A stretch of DNA of 64,000 nucleotides from Candidatus Nanopelagicales bacterium (GTDB lineage: Bacteria > Actinomycetota > Actinomycetes > S36-B12), in the NCBI GenBank assembly GCA_018402235.1, contig JAGYJJ010000004.1, positions 455,256 through 519,255 of the forward strand, written 5' to 3'. Positions 16,821 to 24,616 of the stretch are shown in pieces. Numbering within the stretch: the stretch's first letter is position 1; each line of letters opens with the position of its first letter. The notes beneath the pieces are model-generated. The model ran no database searches. It saw only the letters and a list, made by a program, of their open reading frames with translations, and was not told where the DNA came from. The translations under genes and the position numbers were made by a program.

Positions 16821-18617
16821 ATGACCTCCTCGATTTCCGATACTGACACTGGCCTACCCGGCCAGTTGACTCTTTCAGATCTAGTCGCCGAAGAGCGCCT
16901 AGCCGATCTCACGTTCGTAGTAGTGGATCTAGAAACCACTGGAGGTCCTGCTTCTGCAGCCGGCATCACCGAAATCGGCGCGGTCAAGGTTCGCGCCGGC
17001 GAGGTGCTCGGTGAATTCGCCACATTGGTCCGACCGGACTCTTCCATTCCGGCACACATTCAGGCACTCACCGGGATCACCAATTCGATGGTCCGCGACG
17101 CCCCATCGGTGGCTGGCGCCGTAGCCGCATTCGGTGAGTTTGCCGGTGATGCAGTCCTCGTCGCCCACAATGCGCCCTACGACCTTGGATTCTTGAAAGC
17201 CGCGTGCGCCCGTCACAATCTGAGTTGGTTCCCCGGGCGCTCACTCGACACAGCACGCCTGGCACGAGTTGCCCTCCAACGAGGCGAGGTGCGCAACTGC
17301 AAGTTGTCCACTCTGGCGGCGCACTTCCACTCCCCTGTTGCTCCTGAACACCGCGCCTTGGCCGATGCGCGCGCCACAACACACGTACTTCACTGTCTGT
17401 TCGAACGAATCGGGTCTATGGCAGTGCATACCTGGCCGGATTTGCGCGCATTCGTGTCCCGAGTTTCAGCCGAACAACGAGCGAAACGTTATTTGGCGGA
17501 TGGGCTCACCACAGGCCCGGGTGTGTACACGTTCGTCGACCAACAAGGATCGGCCCTGTACATCGGCACCTCGCGAAACGTGCGCAACCGTGTTCGAACG
17601 TACTTCACCGCAGCCGAAACTCGCGCACGGATGGCAGAGATGATCTCAATTGCCACGAAAGTGGATGTCATCCCGTGCGCCACGAGTTTGGAAGCACAGG
17701 TTCGCGAACTTCGTGCAATCGCCGTGCGCAAGCCGCGCTATAACCGCCGATCGCGCCGCGCCGAAACCACGTGGTGGGTTCGCATCAGCGATGAGGCTGC
17801 ACCGCGCCTGATCGCCATCCGAGTAGCCGGAGATTTGATTCCTGAGGCCGCGTGGGGGCCCTTTGCCTCGCGCGGTGCAGCACGTGATGCAGCCGAGACC
17901 ATCGCGGATGCCACGGGCCTACGAAGTTGCACGGGAACGTTGCCCGCCGCCGCTCGCCACGACACACCCCAGTGTTTGCGTGGACATCTGAACCAATGCG
18001 CGGCGCCTTGCATGCGGAACCACAACGCAGACCTCTACGAGACGGCAGTCGCCGCAACGCGACAGATACTTTCAGGAGACGTTCGAGCAATAGTCGAAAG
18101 ATCACTTCACCGCATGGGTCAACTCGCGGCGCAAGAGCGCTTCGAAGAGGCGGCGGAGTTTCGTAATCGCATGACCAATGTGTGTGCCGCGAGTGAACGG
18201 CACCACCGGATAGCAGCTCTCGTCGGGTCTGGCCGCGTTGTTGCCGCACAATCAGATAGCGCAGGCGGATGGGACATCCACGTCATCACTCAGGGCCGAC
18301 TCGTCGCGGCAACCCACGCGCCTGCGAAGACCGATCCACGCGCAGCCGCCCACGCGGCGATCACCACCGCCGAAGATCACCAGCCCGGAACGGGTCTGCT
18401 CGCCGAAGCAACACTGTTGGCTGGATGGCTGGAGCAACCCGGGATTCGACTCATCAGCGTGGAACAACCCTTGTGGTGGCCGGTTGCCGCAAGCTCACCA
18501 CTCATCCATGCAGCAAAAACGCCGCGCGACTCCAGCACTGATAAGCGTGGATCTCACTTCGGTGCACCCGTCGGACCAGCACCCGGCGTGAGGTCGATGA
18601 CTCGCATCGCGCGCTAG
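16821..18617 (+). CDS. DnaQ-like exonuclease / GIY-YIG (UvrC N-half) nuclease fusion
   Basis: A 598-residue DNA-repair-type fusion. Residues 30-195 are a DEDDh 3'-5' exonuclease: D36 and E38 in VDLETT, HNAPYD near 115, and HRALADA near 172. Residues 232-320 are a GIY-YIG endonuclease domain (GPGVYTF...LYIGTSRNVRNRV). A UVR motif follows near 433 (AAQERFEEAAEFRNRM). The RNase H-like second nuclease and HhH domains of UvrC are absent. Cho-like incision coupled to exonuclease trimming is a reasonable inference, and the fusion is known in actinobacteria. It overlaps the convergent trpD end by four bases. Confidence 0.88.
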   Translation: MTSSISDTDTGLPGQLTLSDLVAEERLADLTFVVVDLETTGGPASAAGITEIGAVKVRAGEVLGEFATLVRPDSSIPAHIQALTGITNSMVRDAPSVAGAVAAFGEFAGDAVLVAHNAPYDLGFLKAACARHNLSWFPGRSLDTARLARVALQRGEVRNCKLSTLAAHFHSPVAPEHRALADARATTHVLHCLFERIGSMAVHTWPDLRAFVSRVSAEQRAKRYLADGLTTGPGVYTFVDQQGSALYIGTSRNVRNRVRTYFTAAETRARMAEMISIATKVDVIPCATSLEAQVRELRAIAVRKPRYNRRSRRAETTWWVRISDEAAPRLIAIRVAGDLIPEAAWGPFASRGAARDAAETIADATGLRSCTGTLPAAARHDTPQCLRGHLNQCAAPCMRNHNADLYETAVAATRQILSGDVRAIVERSLHRMGQLAAQERFEEAAEFRNRMTNVCAASERHHRIAALVGSGRVVAAQSDSAGGWDIHVITQGRLVAATHAPAKTDPRAAAHAAITTAEDHQPGTGLLAEATLLAGWLEQPGIRLISVEQPLWWPVAASSPLIHAAKTPRDSSTDKRGSHFGAPVGPAPGVRSMTRIAR

Positions 18618-19711
18618 GTGGCGGCGCCCACCCAACGCTTGAGCAGGGTCCAAGCAGCGCCGGAATCCAACACCTGACGCGCTCGTGGAATGTTTGCTGC
18701 TACCCGCTCGGTGAGTGGCGGTCCCACGTTCACGCCCGCGCATGCGTCGAAGGCTGTCAGTGCAGCTGCGGCATTCACGGTCACCGAGTCTCGGATGGCC
18801 GCCACTTTGGCTACATCCGCTGCCGTCAACTCACGGGAGTCATGTTCGGGGTTGAGCGCGGCGCACAACAACGCGACGTTGCGCTCAGGTGATGCTCCTT
18901 CGAGCAGTCGCGGCTCAACAAACTCGATCCCCCATTGACGCGGATCGAGTTCACTTTCAATCACATCTTCACTCACATCCGACCCGGTCACCTCCCAAAC
19001 TCGAGTGGTTGCACTCGTGGAAATCTCATCGAGACCGTCCTCACCTCGAACAACTAATGCACGAGTTCCTCGATCGGCAAGTACGCGAGCCATCACGGGT
19101 GCTGACTCCAGCCTCGCGCAGCCAACAAGCATGGCCTCGGGTCGAGCAGGGTTGGCTAAGGGCCCGACGATGTTGAATACCGTTGGAACCCCCAGTTCAC
19201 GACGCGTCGGTCCGGCGAATCGCAAAGCCGGGTGGAACAACGGCGCGAAACAAAAGGCGATGCCAATACTCGACACAGATTTGGCAACAGCGTCCGGACC
19301 CATGTCGATAGCCACGCCCAGGGCCTCCAACACATCCGCCGAACCGGTGGCGCTGGAGGCTGCGCGGTTGCCGTGCTTAACCACCGGAGCGCCTGCCGCC
19401 GCCACGACGAGAGCGGCCATGGTCGAGATGTTCACCGAGTTTGAGCCGTCGCCACCGGTGCCGACGATGTCCACAACTACGGACGGTCGCATTGTTCGAT
19501 CGATGGAAACTCCGTGGGTCATCAACGAGCCCACCAACGCACCCAACTGGGCAGGTGTCTCCCCGTGGACGCGCAAAGCGGTCACGAAGCCGGCCAACTG
19601 GGCCGGCGTGGCTTGGTCTTCCAAGATGCGGTCCATCGCCCAGGACACGTCTTCAGGCTCGGCGCCCCGCATCGCAGCGGCCAAAACCGACGGCCAAGTG
19701 CGTTCGGTCAT
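18614..19711 (-). CDS. trpD: Anthranilate phosphoribosyltransferase
   Basis: Second step of tryptophan synthesis: anthranilate plus PRPP gives phosphoribosylanthranilate. 365 residues, full length. The glycine-rich PRPP loop GTGGDGSNSVNIST is near residue 85. The KHGNRAASS segment near 112 and GLDEIS near 225 are also typical. It stands alone, with no other trp gene beside it, and is followed by the nuclease gene on the opposite strand. The small receiver-like gene at 19720 ends just eight bases before its start and is probably co-transcribed. Confidence 0.95.
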   Translation of the reverse strand: MTERTWPSVLAAAMRGAEPEDVSWAMDRILEDQATPAQLAGFVTALRVHGETPAQLGALVGSLMTHGVSIDRTMRPSVVVDIVGTGGDGSNSVNISTMAALVVAAAGAPVVKHGNRAASSATGSADVLEALGVAIDMGPDAVAKSVSSIGIAFCFAPLFHPALRFAGPTRRELGVPTVFNIVGPLANPARPEAMLVGCARLESAPVMARVLADRGTRALVVRGEDGLDEISTSATTRVWEVTGSDVSEDVIESELDPRQWGIEFVEPRLLEGASPERNVALLCAALNPEHDSRELTAADVAKVAAIRDSVTVNAAAALTAFDACAGVNVGPPLTERVAANIPRARQVLDSGAAWTLLKRWVGAAT

Positions 19712-19719
19712 CGAAGGAA

Positions 19720-20142
19720 CTAGCGGGCAACCGACGCGCGTCGGCGCAACAAAGCGGCCGCCGACCGAGCCAAAGCGACAGGTTCAAGAGGATGGGGCAC
19801 CACGGCATCAGCGCGGGACCAGGTGGCCAGCCAGGCATCCTGCGGACGGCCAATCAGCACCAGGATCGGCGGGCAGCCGAAGATTTCATCCTTCAACTGG
19901 CGGGCAATGCCCATTCCACCCGCCGGGGCCGCCTCGCCATCAAGAACAAGCAGATCGAAGCGCTGGGCATCGACCGTGGCAATCACCATCGGCTCGGTGG
20001 CGCACTCGGTGTACTCGATGGCCGGAAGATCGATATCCGGACGGGTTCCCAGACTCGCCAGCACCTGCCGCCGCGTGTTCCGATCATCGCTGTAGACCAA
20101 GACCCGAAGCGGGCTGGCCGATGTGGCGGAATCCTCACTCAC
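19720..20142 (-). CDS. Degenerate response-regulator receiver protein
   Basis: A 140-residue stand-alone receiver-like domain. The acidic pair is kept in LVYSDDRN and the phospho-acceptor position in LLVLDGE. The conserved Lys of the last strand is His (VVPHPLEP), and the Thr/Ser switch position reads LIGR. No output domain is present. A related protein sits between trpD and the cytochrome oxidase genes in other actinomycetes (recalled). It is divergent from ctaE, with about 100 bases between them. It may not be regulated by phosphorylation. Confidence 0.7.
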   Translation of the reverse strand: MSEDSATSASPLRVLVYSDDRNTRRQVLASLGTRPDIDLPAIEYTECATEPMVIATVDAQRFDLLVLDGEAAPAGGMGIARQLKDEIFGCPPILVLIGRPQDAWLATWSRADAVVPHPLEPVALARSAAALLRRRASVAR

Positions 20143-20246
20143 GCGCTCACCCTAAACCCCCGGATCGAAGCGGTGATAAGTGTGGCGGACATCGCCGACA
20201 AATCTGACAGACCCGACGCGACTTCTTCAGGGGACCATGACAGTAT

Positions 20247-20858
20247 TTGGCTGTGGCGAACACGACCTCCATCCCAGCGGCCTACGCTCACGCGCCGGCC
20301 AACCGTCCCAATTTGGTGTCTATCGGCACCATCGTGTGGTTGTCGAGCGAGCTCATGTTCTTCGCGGCGCTGTTCGCGATGTACTTCACGATGCGGGCCG
20401 TCAATCCCGAGGTCTGGGCGGCCGATTCCCAACTACTTGCCATTCCCTTTGCCAGCATCAACACCACGATCCTGGTTCTCTCCAGTGTCACGTGCCAGCT
20501 GGGCGTTTTCGCGGCCGAACGCGGCGACGTCAAGGGGCTACGCCGCTGGTTCATCATCACGTTCTTAATGGGCTCCGTCTTCATTGGCGGCCAGGTATAT
20601 GAATATGCCGAACTCGTTCACAAGGGACTCACGATGTCCTCGAGCGCGTACGGCTCGGCCTTCTTCTTGACCACAGGCTTCCACGGACTTCACGTGACCG
20701 GCGGACTCATCGCCTTCCTGTTTGTTCTCGCCACCACCTATGTGGCCAAACGCTTCACCCACGACCAAGCAACCCGGGCGATCGTCGTCTCCTACTACTG
20801 GCACTTCGTGGATGTCGTGTGGATCGCCCTATTTTTCATGATTTACATTCTTAGATAG
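20247..20858 (+). CDS. ctaE: Cytochrome c oxidase subunit III
   Basis: Membrane subunit III of the aa3 oxidase, 203 residues with five hydrophobic segments. The conserved [17 protein letters not shown], the [10 protein letters not shown] segment and HFVDVVWI are all present. The track start is TTG at 20247; a GTG two codons later (20253) is equally possible, with GGGGA about 15-20 bases upstream. It opens the ctaE-qcrCAB operon of the respiratory supercomplex. The other oxidase subunits are on the minus strand at 28-31 kb. Confidence 0.93.
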   Translation: MAVANTTSIPAAYAHAPANRPNLVSIGTIVWLSSELMFFAALFAMYFTMRAVNPEVWAADSQLLAIPFASINTTILVLSSVTCQLGVFAAERGDVKGLRRWFIITFLMGSVFIGGQVYEYAELVHKGLTMSSSAYGSAFFLTTGFHGLHVTGGLIAFLFVLATTYVAKRFTHDQATRAIVVSYYWHFVDVVWIALFFMIYILR

Positions 20859-20895
20859 GTACAACCCGAACCTCGAGAGGGAAGGCATCACAACA

Positions 20896-21681
20896 GTGAA
20901 GTTCCTGTCGCACCGCCGTCGCAAGCCCTGGGTTGCCACCGCTTTGCTCGCTATGGCCCTGCTCGTGGTGGGCGGCGGCTATGCCGCGGTCAGTTCTACT
21001 GCTCCTGCCGAGGCGGCAATGGGATCACAAACCCAGGTGGAAGAGGGCAAGCGACTATTTCTCGAGGGCTGCTCGTCGTGTCACGGACTCGAGGCCCAGG
21101 GCTCCATGAACGGGCCGTCGTTGATCGGTGTCGGAGCGGCCTCGGTTCACTTCCAGGTCGCAACGGGTCGCATGCCCATGTCCGCCCCAGGTGCCCAGGC
21201 CCCCGCCAAGGAAGTCATCTATACAGAGGACGAGATCGCAGCGATGTCGGCTTGGGTCGCCTCACTGGCGCCAGGACCGGCCATTCCTACAGCCGAGCAA
21301 CTCGACTTTGCCGATGCCGATGTCGCCGAGGGGGGTGTGCTGTTTCGCATCAACTGCGCCCAATGCCACCAGGCAGCCGGCGGCGGCGGCGCGCTCACCG
21401 ATGGCAAGTACGCCCCCAGTCTGATGAACGCGACACCGCAGGAGATCTACGAGGCGATGCTGACCGGCCCGCAAAATATGCCGATCTTCTCCGACGAGAC
21501 ACTCCCCGTTGCAGAGAAGCAGCAGATTCTCGCCTACATCGACGCCCTTCAACAGGCACCAAGCCCCGGTGGCTTGTCCTTGGGTCGACTCGGCCCGGTG
21601 GTTGAGGGTCTGTTCATGTGGACCGCCGTCTTCGCCGCGCTCATCGCCGCGGCCGTATGGATCGGAATCAAAGCACGATGA
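20896..21681 (+). CDS. qcrC: Diheme cytochrome c subunit of the bc1 complex
   Basis: Actinobacterial diheme cytochrome c, 261 residues, which passes electrons directly from bc1 to aa3 without a soluble cytochrome. An N-terminal signal-anchor lies at 14-32. Two heme motifs, CSSCH and CAQCH, mark the duplicated cytochrome domains, with distal-ligand Met in RMPMSAP and QNMPIF. A C-terminal membrane helix (MWTAVFAALIAAAVWIG) anchors the protein. GTG start at 20896. Its TGA overlaps the qcrA ATG. Confidence 0.95.
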   Translation: MKFLSHRRRKPWVATALLAMALLVVGGGYAAVSSTAPAEAAMGSQTQVEEGKRLFLEGCSSCHGLEAQGSMNGPSLIGVGAASVHFQVATGRMPMSAPGAQAPAKEVIYTEDEIAAMSAWVASLAPGPAIPTAEQLDFADADVAEGGVLFRINCAQCHQAAGGGGALTDGKYAPSLMNATPQEIYEAMLTGPQNMPIFSDETLPVAEKQQILAYIDALQQAPSPGGLSLGRLGPVVEGLFMWTAVFAALIAAAVWIGIKAR

Positions 21682-22754
21682 GTAAGCGCGACGACGCCAG
21701 CATCCTTCCCGCGAACCCGCCGCACGGGGAGCCCAAACTCGGTTACCTCCCCGTGGCGGATATCCCGCATAAGCCACGGGTCACCGATACCGATCCCAAA
21801 GCCGCCCGCCGCGCCGAGCGGCAGGTCGCGGGCATGTTCATCTTGTCCATGCTGCTGGTGGTGTTGTTCGTCGTCGCTTTCGTGACGATCGACGTCACCA
21901 CTGTGATCTATGTACCCGTCCTTGGTGAGGTAGGAGCCAGCAACCTGGCACTCGGGCTCACATTCGGTGGTGCCGTCTTCCTCATCGGTGCCGGTGCGAT
22001 CCAGTGGGCCAAGAAGTTGATGCCAGATGTCGAGGTGGTCCAAGAACGTCACAACATGACCTCGCCCAAGGACGACACCGAGGAAGCCGCCGCCACGTAC
22101 GAGCGGGGCAAAGAGGAGTCGGGCTTCGCGCGTTACCCGATCATCCGCCGAACCTTGATCGGTGCGCTAGCGCTCTTCCCCATCCCCCTCATCGTGATGC
22201 TGCGGGATCTGTGGCAAACACCGGCCGGAGCGAACCCGGTCGAGATTTTGTCGAGCACCTCATGGCGTGATGGCGAGCGGATCGTCCCCGACATCGGCCA
22301 CAACACCGGCGAGAACGTGCCAGGAATTCGCCCCGAGGAGATACCGGTCGGTGGCCTTGTGTCCGCATTACCGATGTCGATCAAGGACCTGAAGGACGAC
22401 GTTGTCGCAAATATGCGCGACCGAGGCAAATCGGCCATCATCTTGGTTCGGATGGACCCTGAGGAAATCCGCTCCCAGCAAGGCGAAGGCTGGGATTACC
22501 AGGGGATCTTGGCCTACTCCAAGATCTGCACCCACGTGGGTTGCCCGATCGCCTTATACGAGCACCGGACCCATCACCTGCTGTGCCCGTGCCACCAATC
22601 CACCTTCGATCTGGCCGACTCCGGTGATGTCATCTTCGGGCCGGCGGCCCGGCGGATGCCCCAGTTGCCGATTCGTGTAGATGGGGAAGGCTACCTAGTA
22701 GCAGCATCGGACTTTGAAGAGCCAGTCGGACCGAGTTTCTGGGAGCGTGGATGA
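21678..22754 (+). CDS. qcrA: Rieske iron-sulfur subunit of the bc1 complex
   Basis: A 358-residue Rieske protein with the extra N-terminal membrane helices typical of actinobacteria. Helices lie near 50-75, 85-105 and 160-180. The [2Fe-2S] ligands are in CTHVGC and CPCHQS. The ATG at 21678 overlaps the qcrC stop as ATGA and begins MSKRDDAS; longer in-frame starts would run inside qcrC. Its own stop overlaps qcrB. It transfers electrons from menaquinol to QcrC. Confidence 0.95.
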   Translation: MSKRDDASILPANPPHGEPKLGYLPVADIPHKPRVTDTDPKAARRAERQVAGMFILSMLLVVLFVVAFVTIDVTTVIYVPVLGEVGASNLALGLTFGGAVFLIGAGAIQWAKKLMPDVEVVQERHNMTSPKDDTEEAAATYERGKEESGFARYPIIRRTLIGALALFPIPLIVMLRDLWQTPAGANPVEILSSTSWRDGERIVPDIGHNTGENVPGIRPEEIPVGGLVSALPMSIKDLKDDVVANMRDRGKSAIILVRMDPEEIRSQQGEGWDYQGILAYSKICTHVGCPIALYEHRTHHLLCPCHQSTFDLADSGDVIFGPAARRMPQLPIRVDGEGYLVAASDFEEPVGPSFWERG

Positions 22755-24517
22755 GCACGACAACCCCCGCGAACACCGGGGCACACCCCGTTGAGCAGGT
22801 CGGTGGCCAGGCGGCCACCTTCGTTGACCAACGTTTGGGCAGTAACAGGTTTCTGAAGCGGAACCTGTCCAAGGTCTTTCCCGAGCACTGGTCCTTCATG
22901 CTCGGGGAGATCGCCCTCTACTCGTTCATCGTGGTGCTGCTCACCGGCACCTACCTCACGCTGTTCTACAAGCCGAGCATGGCCGAGGTCATCTACAACG
23001 GTTCCTACGTGCCGCTGCAAGGCATTTACATGTCCGAGGCATACGCCTCCACGTTGAACATCAGTTTCGATATCCGCGGCGGCCTACTGATCCGCCAAAT
23101 GCATCACTGGTCCGCGTTGATATTCGTAGCGGCTGTGGCAGTCCACATGTTTCGGGTGTTCTTCACCGGGGCTTTCCGTAAGCCTCGCGAGTTCAACTGG
23201 ATCGTGGGTGTCGCGCTCACCACGCTGGCTCTCGCTGCCGGCTTCACCGGCTACTCGCTGCCCGATGATTTGCTGTCCGGTACCGGGTTGCAGATCATTC
23301 GCGGCATCTTGCAGGCCATCCCACTCATAGGTACCTGGCTCGCCTTCTTCGTATTCGGTGGTGAATACCCAGGCGGCGACATCATCTCCCGGCTCTACTC
23401 GGCTCACATATTGCTTGTGCCCGGGTTGATCCTGGCGCTCGTGACCGTCCACCTGATCATGGTCTGGACCCAAAAGCACACGCAGTTCCCCGGACCCGGG
23501 CGCACCAACAACAATGTGGTGGGTTACTCGCTGCTGCCGATTTACATGGCCAAGGCTGGCGGCTTCTTCTTCATCGTGTTCGGCATCATTGCCCTGCTGA
23601 GCGGCCTGGTAAACATCAACCCGGTGTGGATCTTCGGCCCCTACACACCCGACCAGGTCACCGCGGGCACCCAACCCGACTGGTACATCGGTTGGCTCGA
23701 CGGAGCGCTACGCCTCATGCCCAACCTGGAGACAGTTCTGTTGGGCTACACGATCTCCTGGAACATCCTGATCCCTGGGGTGATCATTCCGGGCATCTTG
23801 TTCACCGGCTTGGCCCTCTATCCATTTCTTGAGGCTTGGGCCACCGGCGACAAGCGTGAGCACCACCTGCTCGACCGTCCCCGCAACGCCCCGGTTCGCA
23901 CCGGCATCGGTGTCATGGCGATCGTCTTCTACGGAATCTTGTGGATGGCCGGTGGTAACGACCTCGTGGCAACCGCTTTCGATCTCAGTATCAACGCGAT
24001 CTCCCGAACCCTCCAGGTATTGCTGATCGTCGCTCCCCCGCTCGCCTTCATCATCACCAAACGCACCTGCTTATCGCTCCAACGCCGGGATCGGGACAAA
24101 CTCCTACACGGATACGAATCCGGCAGAGTACTTCGACTCCCGCACGGTGAGTTCATCGAAGTTCACCAGGCCCTCAACGAGAAGGAGCTCGCGGTCATCA
24201 GCAGCAAGCCCGACCACCCGGTGTTGCCTGCCCCGCAGAAGGCCGACATCGACGGCGTGCGCAACCCGAACTACCGCAAGGACATGCTGCGTCACAAGGT
24301 CAGTGCGTTCTTCTACGGCGACAACATTCCCAAGCCCTCCGCCGCGGAGATCGAGGCCGGACAGCATCACGCTGAAGAGCAGGCCGCGATCGAGGCTCCG
24401 CTGCACGAGTACGAGGAGCGGGACGTCATTTACAACGCCCACGGTGGAGTCCTGCATCACCCAGGAATGCCGAAGACCAACGCTGAGCAGGCCGCTGAAC
24501 AGGAATCCAGGACCTAG
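22751..24517 (+). CDS. qcrB: Cytochrome b subunit of the bc1 complex
   Basis: Integral diheme cytochrome b, 588 residues. Heme-ligating His pairs appear in MHHWSALIFVAAVAVH and in AHILLVPGLILALVTVH. The quinol-site motif is read as GPYTPDQ...PDWYIGW. The C-terminal cytoplasmic extension of about 150 polar residues is characteristic of actinobacterial QcrB. It overlaps qcrA by four bases and is followed by a strong terminator. Confidence 0.95.
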   Translation: MSTTTPANTGAHPVEQVGGQAATFVDQRLGSNRFLKRNLSKVFPEHWSFMLGEIALYSFIVVLLTGTYLTLFYKPSMAEVIYNGSYVPLQGIYMSEAYASTLNISFDIRGGLLIRQMHHWSALIFVAAVAVHMFRVFFTGAFRKPREFNWIVGVALTTLALAAGFTGYSLPDDLLSGTGLQIIRGILQAIPLIGTWLAFFVFGGEYPGGDIISRLYSAHILLVPGLILALVTVHLIMVWTQKHTQFPGPGRTNNNVVGYSLLPIYMAKAGGFFFIVFGIIALLSGLVNINPVWIFGPYTPDQVTAGTQPDWYIGWLDGALRLMPNLETVLLGYTISWNILIPGVIIPGILFTGLALYPFLEAWATGDKREHHLLDRPRNAPVRTGIGVMAIVFYGILWMAGGNDLVATAFDLSINAISRTLQVLLIVAPPLAFIITKRTCLSLQRRDRDKLLHGYESGRVLRLPHGEFIEVHQALNEKELAVISSKPDHPVLPAPQKADIDGVRNPNYRKDMLRHKVSAFFYGDNIPKPSAAEIEAGQHHAEEQAAIEAPLHEYEERDVIYNAHGGVLHHPGMPKTNAEQAAEQESRT

Positions 24518-24546
24518 CCCTCGGCTGCCCCCATCCCGTTCCGCTC

Positions 24547-24572
24547 AAAGCCCCCGCATGTTCGGGGGCTTT
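24547..24572 (+). terminator. Intrinsic terminator after ctaE-qcrCAB
   Basis: Ten-base arms aaagcccccg and cgggggcttt around a six-base loop, followed by tgatatttg. It sits 30 bases after the qcrB stop, the expected place to end the supercomplex operon. Confidence 0.85.
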
Positions 24573-24616
24573 GATATTTGGCCACCTACCAGGTCAGAGC
24601 CTGGCAAGGTGGCCTC

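Noticed and set aside
19005-20207. 400-residue plus-strand open frame
   Set aside because: It lies entirely opposite trpD and the receiver gene, which are clear; its translation has no coherent domain.
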